Assembly (NCBI GenBank): GCA_035541995.1
Contig: DATKMG010000366.1
Span: 1-11,286 of the forward strand
Length of the DNA stretch: 11,286 bases
Reading direction: 5' to 3'
DNA from: DATKMG01 sp035541995
GTDB lineage: Bacteria; Acidobacteriota; Terriglobia; Versatilivoradales; Versatilivoraceae
Numbering within the stretch: the first letter of the stretch is position 1; every line of letters begins with the position of its first letter. Under the pieces are notes generated by a model, which worked only from the letters and a program-made list of their open reading frames with translations, searched no databases and was not told the DNA's origin. This document shows, piece after piece, positions 1 to 6,305 of the stretch. The position numbers and the translations under genes are program-made.

Positions 1-4
1 TGAT

Positions 5-865
5 TCAGCCATGGTGAGACTCCGGCAGGATCAATTGAACAGTGTCGTAGTATTGGCGGTCGATCTGATCGATGGTCGAAGACAGGATGCTAACCGGCAG
101 GCCAAGACGGTCCCAAGCCTTGCCCTCTAAGGGCGGCACCCAACATTCGCCGCTGTGACCCAGTTGCATGGCGTGACTGAAGATATCGGCCACGTGGATG
201 ACTGCTGCTTCAACTGGATAGCGACTCGCTTGCAATGGAGCATGGTGACACAAGACCACTTCTTCCAAACTGGCGGGGAGTTTCCAGGCCTGGATTAACG
301 CTCCACCCACCGTAGTATGATCGAATCCCAGAACATCGAATTCCACCACTCGTACCGTGTTGGCTCCTTGCCTTACCTGCTTTAAGATGTCCCTCATCTC
401 CTCACTCTTCTGCAGGCAAAGAATCAACCGTCCGATGTCATGAAGAATTCCGGCTACAAAAAACCGTTCGACATTGGACTCTCTACGAAAAGTAGCCAGG
501 ATCCTGGCAGTAATTCCACAGGCCACTGAATGCCGCCAAAACGATTCCATATCAAGTAAGTCGTGAGGGATCCCGCTGAACAGGCGAATCACTGAAGTTG
601 CCAGCGCCAGGTCCCTGAGTTGCTGGGTTCCAACGATCGTGACAGCACGAGAAATGGTCTCGATGTGCGAGGGAAAGCCGTAGAAAGCACTGTTGACAAT
701 TTTCAACAGCCGTGCCGTCAAACCGGTGTCCTCACTAATGACCTTTCCAACATCCTCCAGAGAGCTCCGGGGGTTGTTTACGACTTCATTGACTCGAATG
801 AAGATTTCCGGGAGTGAAGGGATGTCGGTAATGTCTTCAATCTGAATGTATGATTTGGGAATCAC
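5..865 (-). CDS. HDOD-domain signal transduction protein
   Basis: HDOD proteins are cytoplasmic regulators related to HD phosphohydrolases, often linked to cyclic-di-GMP, motility or stress signalling. The frame is open to a TTG at 910, but I prefer GTG at 865, giving 286 aa. That GTG overlaps the upstream stop as GTGA, has a GAGGGG 9 nt upstream, and puts the start just before the usual 'DIPSLPEIF' opening of the domain. HDOD signatures are 'LPEIFIRVNEVVNNP' (about 18-32), 'GLTARLLKIVNSAFYG' (48-63), 'LHDIGRLIL' (141-149), 'GFDHTTVGGAL' (180-190) and 'CHHAPL' (206-211). The set H112, H142-D143, H183, H207-H208 and D227 could make up a full HD metal site, which many HDOD proteins lack, so weak hydrolase activity cannot be ruled out. 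No receiver, GGDEF or EAL domain is attached. It is the second gene of a coupled pair. Family assignment is firm; the signal is unknown. Confidence 0.9.
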   Translation of the reverse strand: MIPKSYIQIEDITDIPSLPEIFIRVNEVVNNPRSSLEDVGKVISEDTGLTARLLKIVNSAFYGFPSHIETISRAVTIVGTQQLRDLALATSVIRLFSGIPHDLLDMESFWRHSVACGITARILATFRRESNVERFFVAGILHDIGRLILCLQKSEEMRDILKQVRQGANTVRVVEFDVLGFDHTTVGGALIQAWKLPASLEEVVLCHHAPLQASRYPVEAAVIHVADIFSHAMQLGHSGECWVPPLEGKAWDRLGLPVSILSSTIDQIDRQYYDTVQLILPESHHG

Positions 866-1209
866 TCGAGTCTGCCCCTCGCATTCTTGCGAACCCACCG
901 GATGGTACAAAGGCGGAACAATTCGGTAATGAGGGGGTCGTTTCGGTCAGTCAAGTGGAACAACTTGGCCATTCGAGTTTCTGCTTCCTGGAGAAGAAGG
1001 GGATCCAATTGAGCGCTGGCTGTGGCAGCGGCTTCTTCTTGTGTGACCTTTTGCACATCGGCCTCCGTAATTCCCCACTTCTTGAATATGCTGATGTGCT
1101 TCTCGGTCAATTCCACGCCAACACCCAATAGGACACGCCCCCCCCGCTCGACCACTTTAGTCGCCAAGATCATTCCTGGTTTAAGATTCTCCAGATTGAC
1201 CTTGCCCAT
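862..1209 (-). CDS. Small LKPGM-type regulatory domain protein partnered with HDOD gene
   Basis: This encodes a 115-aa soluble protein. The frame extends to a TTG at 1302, but ATG at 1209 is chosen because it has GAGGTG at 1213-1218 on the coding strand, and because the family pattern starts right there ('VNLENLKPGMILATKVV'). The N-terminal half (about 3-50: LKPGMILA, then GRVLLGVGVELTEKHISIFKKWGI) matches the small beta-rich domain often found at the front of HD-GYP proteins or as a stand-alone protein beside HD or HDOD genes. The C-terminal half (about 55-115) is charged, probably helical and unassigned; it ends 'RKNARGRLE'. Coupling through GTGA to the HDOD gene suggests the two products act together, perhaps as a split version of an LKPGM-HD protein. 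No catalytic motif is visible. The domain match is from memory, and the role is inferred. Confidence 0.75.
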   Translation of the reverse strand: MGKVNLENLKPGMILATKVVERGGRVLLGVGVELTEKHISIFKKWGITEADVQKVTQEEAAATASAQLDPLLLQEAETRMAKLFHLTDRNDPLITELFRLCTIRWVRKNARGRLE

Positions 1210-1582
1210 TCTCACCTCGCTTGCCTCAATGGCAGGACCGGGAATCGGTTCTTTTAGCTGATTCGACCAGGGCCCGGGCATCAATAACAACAGGCCCGAC
1301 AACGTGATCCCCTGAGATTTGTCCGATTTGGGCAGGAATCAGTTTGCCAGCCAGGGCAGATCTTGGCCCATCCGCCTGAGGACTTTTTCGGCCGAACAAA
1401 GTTGCACCATTAGAATTATGTGCAACTTACGCCGGGTCGAATAGGACCTAAATTGCAGAGGGAATCGCTGCCGGCAGCCCGTTCTGTCGACTCCTTTTGC
1501 CAAGCTGATCATGTCCTAAATCTTTTGCAGGGGGCACAGGGGGTGTTGAAATGCCACAAGGACTTAAGTGAGCTGAGACTTT
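1210..1582. other. 373-bp intergenic gap upstream of the LKPGM-HDOD pair
   Basis: This lies between two minus-strand genes. I see no convincing gene. Short frames in both directions here lack family motifs and ribosome sites. The promoter of the LKPGM-HDOD pair should be in this gap. A CATAAT hexamer on the minus strand (1416-1421) sits inside the inverted repeat at 1399-1428, but I find no good -35 for it. A second, weak hairpin is possible (CGGGC 1275-1279 with GCCCG 1294-1298, 14-nt loop). No T-tract terminator is evident after the M16 gene. Confidence 0.5.
1399..1428. repeat. Perfect inverted repeat, 9-bp arms, 12-bp spacer (possible operator)
   Basis: AAGTTGCAC at 1399-1407 is the exact reverse complement of GTGCAACTT at 1420-1428, separated by 12 AT-rich bases. 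The arm spacing (about two helical turns centre to centre) suits a dimeric DNA-binding protein. There is no T-run after either arm, so it does not look like a terminator. It lies about 190 bp upstream of the start at 1209 and includes a minus-strand CATAAT that could be a -10. Operator is the best guess. Confidence 0.55.
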
Positions 1583-4264
1583 TCAGATTTTATTCCCTTC
1601 CACATCCAAATGGACGAGTGGACCCAGGTTCAAGTCCACGATTCCAGGCTCGATGACCTTGGCATCACCCACGATGATTACCACAACCTTTGAAAGGTCG
1701 ATATATTTCCGTGCTGCAGCTCTTACCTCATCCAATGAAATCCCATCGAGTTCTGATAGATAGCGAGTGATCTCTGCCATAGGTAAATCGTAAGACACCA
1801 GTTCCGCTATCTGGTCGACCAATCTACCCAAGGTTTCAAAACGTTGGGCGAATCCTCGGGTCAAATTGGTTTTGGCCATTTCCAGTTCTTCAGAAGTGAT
1901 GACTCGTGTGTCAGTAATCGCAGACAGTTCCTGGGTGAATTCGATGAGAGCTTCCTTGTTGAACTGAGTCTGAACGCCGGCTCCACAGGCCCATAATCCT
2001 TGGGAACGACCGTAAGAGAAACTCGAAAATGCTCCGTACGTATACCCCTTATCTTCCCGAAGATTGAGGTTCAGGCGACTCGTAAAGGATCCTCCAAGTA
2101 TCGTGTTCATGAGCTCGATCGCGTAGTAATCTTCTACTTTCCGCCTCGGACCAATGGAACCAATCCGAATTTGGGACTGAGGGGCATCTTGGCGGTCAAT
2201 GAGGTAAACTGAAGTGGATGCTGGGGGTCCTGCGATTGCAACATCTTGGAGAGGGGTCGTCTCAGGGTTCCACTCCCGTAGGATTGTTCTTGTCTTTTCG
2301 ACTGCTTCATCGAGAGTAACATCCCCTGCAAAAATGATGGCAGCATTGTTGGGCTTCCAAAATCCCTGGTAATAAGTTTGCAGGTCTTCACGAGTTAGCG
2401 CTTTGACGGAAGTTTCGGTCCCGGCCAAGTCCCGGCCATAGGGGTGGGATCGTCCATAAAGCATTGCCCGAAAGACTTTCCGCGCAATCACGGAGGGATT
2501 GTGCTTTTCCTGTAAGATCCCGTCCAGGCGGCGTTTCCTTTGTCGCTCCAATTCCTCCTGTGGAAAGGAAGGATGAAGGATCAGATCTGCCATTATCCTC
2601 AATGAAGCGTCGAGGTTTTTCTTAAGCGTCTCAAGACTCAAATAGGAGACTTCGGTTTCGGCTGACGTGCAAAGGGAAGTACCCAACCTGTCTAGCTCCG
2701 CCTGAATTTCAAGGGCACTCTTGGATTCAGTTCCTTCATCCAACATCTCCGCTGTCATCCACGAAACTCCGGGTTTGCGGTCAGGATCACAAGTAGCGCC
2801 GGATTTGACAATCAGGCTGACTGCCACCTTGGGGAGATCGGGACGATGCGTCACAAGCACCAGAAGTCCGTTGTTCAGCATTGCCGTCTCCACTGCGGGC
2901 GTGCTGAAGCTCTTCCTAGGACCTATTGCGGGAACCTGGCTGCGGTCAGTCTCGGGAATACTGGGGCGCTCGGAGATTTCGGGCAGAAATGTCACGACAA
3001 GGCGCTCTTTGGTCAAGAAATATTCGCTTGCCGTTACACGCATGGCTTCAGGCGTGACGGCCTGATAACGATCGTAATCCCGCTGAAAACAGCCCGGAGA
3101 GCCCAGGAAGGTGTTGTACTGGTTCAACAGATCCCCTTTTCCTCCGAAACCCCCAATGCGTTCGAGACTGCTGATGAAGTCAAACTCTTGCTTGGCCTTC
3201 TCTCGCATCAGCTCCACTTCTGTTGGACCGGCTTCAACAAACCTAGCCAGTTCCTCATCGATTACTCGCAGAATTTCATCTGCTTTGCAGTCTGGCCGAA
3301 CCGTGGCAACGATTCCAAAGATGCCGCTGATCTCGAGTGAATAATTAAAGGACGATACATCAGAGGCAATCTGCCGGTCATAAACGAGGGCCTTATATAG
3401 CCTTGAATTCTTTCCCTGGGACAGAATGCGGGAAGCCAGATCCAGTTCCGCATCGCCCGGAAAGAAGTAGGGCATGGTGGACCATGCCAGGTAGATCCGT
3501 TCTTGAGGGACCCGGTCAAACACTTCGATTCGTTTCTCGCCATCCAATCGAGGCATCCAGAGTTCAACCCGCTTCAGGGCTGGCCCCGGGGGAATTGGGC
3601 CAAAATACCGATCTAAAAAGCGTCGTGCTGAATCTTCTTCAAAATCGCCACTGATGACCAAACTGCAATTGTTCGGTGTGTAGTAAGTGCTGAAGAACTG
3701 CTTTACATCCTCCAAGGAGGCAGCATTCAAATCCTCCTGTGAGCCGATGACCAACCAGGAATAAGGATGCCCCTGGGGAAATAGATTCTCAAAAATCGCT
3801 TCCAGCGCGCGGCCATAGGGTACGTTCTCGTAACTTTGACGGCGTTCGTTCTTGACCACGTCACGCTGGTTGTCCAGTTTCTCCTGAGTCAACGCGTCAG
3901 TCAGGAATCCCAAGCGATCCGCCTCCAACCAAAGAATGTATTCCAGGGATTCGGAGGGGACCGTTTCAAAGTAATTCGTCCGGTCAAAGCTAGTGGTACC
4001 GTTTACCCCTCCCTCCCGGAGGTTGGCACCTGCTTTTTCAACGTAAGTCAGGTATTGACCATTCGCGTGCTTCGACCCCTGGAACATCATGTGTTCAAAC
4101 AGGTGGGCAAAGCCTGTCTTCCCGATTCTTTCATTCTTCGAACCGACGTGATACCAGAGGTTCACATGGACCACAGGAAGTTTACAGTCGTGGTGCAAAA
4201 TAACTTGAAGACCATTGGCTAAGCGGAACTTTTGAAATTGGATGTCAAGAGCTTGGTGGTCCAA
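1583..4264 (-). CDS. Two-domain M16 (pitrilysin-type) zinc peptidase
   Basis: This zinc metallopeptidase contains two M16 repeats. An in-frame TAG six codons above GTG 4279 limits the start. TTG 4264 is preferred because GGAGG lies 8 nt upstream, giving 893 aa; GTG 4279 would give 898 aa and has no ribosome site. Residue numbers here use the GTG. The N-terminal half holds the inverted zinc motif HxxEH (H59, E62, H63, 'HLFEHMMF') with a downstream glutamate, E145 in 'VVKNERRQSYEN', as likely third ligand. The C-terminal half has no HxxEH but keeps the R-x6-Y pair (R741, Y748 in 'REDKGYTYGAF') typical of the non-catalytic M16 domain. This active-plus-inactive arrangement resembles one-chain M16 enzymes, which enclose peptides in a chamber. 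No signal peptide or membrane segment follows either start, so the protein is predicted cytoplasmic, unlike many periplasmic PqqL-like relatives. The substrate is unknown. It is monocistronic and diverges from the RsbW-like gene. Confidence 0.93.
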   Translation of the reverse strand: MDHQALDIQFQKFRLANGLQVILHHDCKLPVVHVNLWYHVGSKNERIGKTGFAHLFEHMMFQGSKHANGQYLTYVEKAGANLREGGVNGTTSFDRTNYFETVPSESLEYILWLEADRLGFLTDALTQEKLDNQRDVVKNERRQSYENVPYGRALEAIFENLFPQGHPYSWLVIGSQEDLNAASLEDVKQFFSTYYTPNNCSLVISGDFEEDSARRFLDRYFGPIPPGPALKRVELWMPRLDGEKRIEVFDRVPQERIYLAWSTMPYFFPGDAELDLASRILSQGKNSRLYKALVYDRQIASDVSSFNYSLEISGIFGIVATVRPDCKADEILRVIDEELARFVEAGPTEVELMREKAKQEFDFISSLERIGGFGGKGDLLNQYNTFLGSPGCFQRDYDRYQAVTPEAMRVTASEYFLTKERLVVTFLPEISERPSIPETDRSQVPAIGPRKSFSTPAVETAMLNNGLLVLVTHRPDLPKVAVSLIVKSGATCDPDRKPGVSWMTAEMLDEGTESKSALEIQAELDRLGTSLCTSAETEVSYLSLETLKKNLDASLRIMADLILHPSFPQEELERQRKRRLDGILQEKHNPSVIARKVFRAMLYGRSHPYGRDLAGTETSVKALTREDLQTYYQGFWKPNNAAIIFAGDVTLDEAVEKTRTILREWNPETTPLQDVAIAGPPASTSVYLIDRQDAPQSQIRIGSIGPRRKVEDYYAIELMNTILGGSFTSRLNLNLREDKGYTYGAFSSFSYGRSQGLWACGAGVQTQFNKEALIEFTQELSAITDTRVITSEELEMAKTNLTRGFAQRFETLGRLVDQIAELVSYDLPMAEITRYLSELDGISLDEVRAAARKYIDLSKVVVIIVGDAKVIEPGIVDLNLGPLVHLDVEGNKI

Positions 4265-4308
4265 GTGTTTTCCCTCCACAGGTAGGTTCGTTGTCTATTG
4301 CAGGTCCT

Positions 4309-4337
4309 ATTGTGAGTAACCTGCTCAGAATTGCCAA
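4309..4337 (-). promoter_or_regulatory. Candidate sigma70-type promoter for the M16 peptidase
   Basis: On the minus strand, TTGGCA (4332-4337, five of six to the -35 consensus) is followed after 17 bp by CACAAT (4309-4314, four of six). Transcription would begin near 4302, about 40 nt before the TTG start at 4264. This is pattern matching only. Confidence 0.45.
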
Positions 4338-4393
4338 GGACAATTAAGAGGGGCGTCTCCTCCTATTAGCTGACCTAGCAACCCAGATTCCAA

Positions 4394-4422
4394 TTGAGCT
4401 TTGCCATAATCTACTTCATACT
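4394..4422 (+). promoter_or_regulatory. Candidate sigma70-type promoter for the RsbW-like gene
   Basis: TTGAGC (4394-4399), a 17-bp spacer and CATACT (4417-4422) each match four of six consensus bases. Transcription would begin near 4429. An upstream TTG at 4422 would fall inside the -10, which supports the ATG at 4458 as the true start. Confidence 0.4.
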
Positions 4423-4457
4423 TGGGTCATAGTTCATCATCCATCAAGGAGTTGCTT

Positions 4458-4904
4458 ATGGGCTCGGACGAACCCAGCCGTTGCGAATTCGAAGAGGAAA
4501 AACTGGTTTTGCGCTTCCGAACTACGATCCAGGCAGATGTGAACGCTATTTCTCCCGTGGTCGAACACGTCATGGAAACCGCTGCCAGAATGGGTTGTAT
4601 CGCGGGAAAAGAATTGGAGGTTGAGACCGCGTTACGGGAGGCGCTAGCTAATGCCATCGTTCATGGTTGCAAGAAAGATGCCTGCAAGCAAGTCGAACTC
4701 TGTGTGGCATGCGATGAGGACCGTGGCATGCTGATTGTCGTGCGAGACCCAGGAGAAGGATTTGATCCCACAAAAATCGCAAATCCAACAGTGGGTCAAA
4801 ATATTTTCCAGTCCCATGGGCGGGGGATATACCTAATCAGCCAACTTATGGATGAGGTCCGTCTTCAACGAGGCGGTACGGAAATTCATATGCTGAAGAA
4901 GTAG
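4458..4904 (+). CDS. RsbW/SpoIIAB-type anti-sigma serine kinase (GHKL ATPase)
   Basis: This is a 148-aa single-domain ATP-binding protein. ATG 4458 is chosen because a perfect AAGGAG lies at 4446-4451, 6 nt upstream; a longer frame from TTG 4422 has no ribosome site. GHKL boxes appear in order: N box 'EALANAIVHGC' (61-71, with E61 and N65), G1 box 'DPGEGFDP' (97-104), and a G2-like 'GRGIYLI' (121-127). There is no histidine dimerisation domain, so it is not a two-component sensor kinase. Family members bind a sigma factor or phosphorylate an anti-sigma antagonist (RsbV/SpoIIAA type) in partner-switching regulation. No sigma factor, STAS-domain antagonist or PP2C phosphatase is in the window, so its partners lie elsewhere. 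It stands alone, with about 208 bp before the next gene and no clear terminator. Confidence 0.9.
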   Translation: MGSDEPSRCEFEEEKLVLRFRTTIQADVNAISPVVEHVMETAARMGCIAGKELEVETALREALANAIVHGCKKDACKQVELCVACDEDRGMLIVVRDPGEGFDPTKIANPTVGQNIFQSHGRGIYLISQLMDEVRLQRGGTEIHMLKK

Positions 4905-5112
4905 GCCCCTCGATCTTGTTTTTTCGATAGAGTGGGATTCCCTTCTCTGTGCAATGGCATTAAATTCCGTCTTTATCCCCTGCCCCCACCAAGGTGGTAA
5001 CTGACTCGGCAAAGCCCAATTCCAAATCCTTTGAATTATTTCCTCCTTGATATAGACTCGAGGTCATTGTCGAAACGACGTTGGCGACCTTCTCCGGGCC
5101 CAGGAAACTGCA

Positions 5113-6240
5113 GTGATCCGGTTAATCAAACAAACTGTTAAGCGAATACCTCAAATCCACCGCCTAATCCAGGAAAGAGACGAACTAAAGGACCATCTAT
5201 GCCGGCTGAATTGCGAGATGGATGGATTAACGAGGGACTTGCGGCAAATCACCCGAGAGCGAGACGAATTCTTAGAGCACCTGAATCGTCTTAACCGAGA
5301 GAATGCCCAGCAGTCAATTCACTTGCATCGGATTACCCTGGAGAGGGATGAACTGAGCGCGCATCTGGATCGAGTTTCCCGTGAAAGGGACCGCATGGAC
5401 CTGGAGATGAGACGGGGCTTTGGGCATTTTCCGCCCGGGCACTTCTATTCACCGATCCCCCACCTGGAAGAAGTCAGAAAGGACGAGAAGCGCATCTTCC
5501 ATGATCCGCGGACCATTCCCGGAGTTGATCTCAATCTCGACGCGCAATTTGAGCTGATTGATCAGCTCAAGGATTATTACCCGGAGATGCCCTTCCCCTC
5601 CGAGAAAGAAGAGGGCCGGAGGTTCTTTCATAATAACCCAGCATTCGGGGGTGCCGACGCTGTCTATTTGTATGGAATGATAAGGCACCTCGAGCCTCGC
5701 AGGATCATCGAAGTCGGGTCGGGATATTCCTCCTGCGTTATGCTTGACACCAATGACCTTTTCTTTGACGGCCTCATTGCCTGCACGTTCATCGAACCGA
5801 ACCCTCAATTGTTGCTGTCATTGCTGACCAATGAAGATCAGCATAAGATTGACTTCATTCCTAAGCGAGTCCAAGATGTCAGCCTGGACAAGTTTTCGGC
5901 GCTCCAAGCTAGAGACATTCTCTTCATCGATTCGTCTCACGTCAGTAAAGTTGGCAGTGACGTCAACTTCATTTTCTTCCATATTCTCCCGGCACTTCAG
6001 AGCGGTGTCTACATTCACTTTCATGACATTCTCTTCCCTTTTGAGTATCCAACAGAGTGGGTTTATGAGGGCCGGGCCTGGAACGAAGTCTATCTGCTGC
6101 GAGCATTTCTGCAGTACAATCCCGCGTTCAAGATTGTGCTATTTAATGCAGTGGTAGCTAATTTATTTTCTGATAAGCTGCGACAGGAAATGCCACGCTG
6201 TTTACAGCGCACTGGCGGGATTTGGATTGTGAAATGCTAG
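5113..6240 (+). CDS. Class I SAM-dependent methyltransferase with N-terminal coiled coil
   Basis: This is a 375-aa soluble protein. GTG 5113 has AGGA about 7 nt upstream. Residues 15-100 are strongly charged heptads forming a coiled coil built from a 28-residue repeat (listed separately). The catalytic part is about 180-375. Motif I is 'IIEVGSGYSS' (198-207) for SAM binding, an acidic strand end 'FIEPNP' (226-231) probably holds the SAM ribose, 'DILFIDSSH' (268-276) is motif II-like, and 'HFHDI' (302-306) carries conserved acid and histidine residues. This matches the broad Methyltransf_24-type group seen in polysaccharide and secondary-metabolite clusters. The acceptor is unknown; the next gene, a YfhO-like membrane protein 65 bp on, hints at a surface glycan or lipid-linked sugar. 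The coiled coil may drive oligomerisation or docking. The methyltransferase fold is secure; the substrate is inferred. Confidence 0.87.
   Translation: MIRLIKQTVKRIPQIHRLIQERDELKDHLCRLNCEMDGLTRDLRQITRERDEFLEHLNRLNRENAQQSIHLHRITLERDELSAHLDRVSRERDRMDLEMRRGFGHFPPGHFYSPIPHLEEVRKDEKRIFHDPRTIPGVDLNLDAQFELIDQLKDYYPEMPFPSEKEEGRRFFHNNPAFGGADAVYLYGMIRHLEPRRIIEVGSGYSSCVMLDTNDLFFDGLIACTFIEPNPQLLLSLLTNEDQHKIDFIPKRVQDVSLDKFSALQARDILFIDSSHVSKVGSDVNFIFFHILPALQSGVYIHFHDILFPFEYPTEWVYEGRAWNEVYLLRAFLQYNPAFKIVLFNAVVANLFSDKLRQEMPRCLQRTGGIWIVKC
5173..5409 (+). repeat. Tandem 28-residue (84-nt) coiled-coil repeat in the methyltransferase
   Basis: The segment ERDE recurs at residues 21, 49 and 77, exactly 28 apart (four heptads; nucleotides 5173, 5257 and 5341), and 'HL' recurs at 28-29, 56-57 and 84-85. 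Units read 'ERDELKDHLCRL', 'ERDEFLEHLNRL' and 'ERDELSAHLDRV'. The third unit is partial. Synonymous codons differ between units (GAAAGAGAC, GAGCGAGAC, GAGAGGGAT), so this is an old duplication kept at protein level. Confidence 0.8.
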
Positions 6241-6305
6241 CCTGGTAATCCCCCTGCTTGTACCGGTAAAGCGACGAGACAGCCGGAAACCCTTGGGCTC
6301 CTTGG

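Noticed and set aside
866..910. Longer N-terminus of the HDOD protein from TTG 910
   Set aside because: It would overlap the upstream gene by 49 bp, and the extra residues lie outside the domain. GTG 865 gives a clean GTGA overlap with a purine-rich site upstream.
1321..1400. Possible cyclic-di-GMP (GEMM) riboswitch before the LKPGM-HDOD pair
   Set aside because: The minus strand has a GGCAAACTG run reminiscent of the conserved GGCAAACC, but the matching second conserved block (GGACGCAAAGCC type) is absent.
1420..1656. 78-aa plus-strand frame across the gap and the end of the M16 gene
   Set aside because: It starts inside the inverted repeat, has no ribosome site or recognisable motif, and is antisense to the M16 C-terminus.
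2846..3340. 164-aa plus-strand frame within the M16 gene
   Set aside because: It is fully antisense to the M16 coding region, whose motifs are continuous through this stretch.
4986..4997. CCACC-AA-GGTGG palindrome before the methyltransferase gene as a terminator
   Set aside because: A two-base loop is too tight for the full stem and no T-tract follows.
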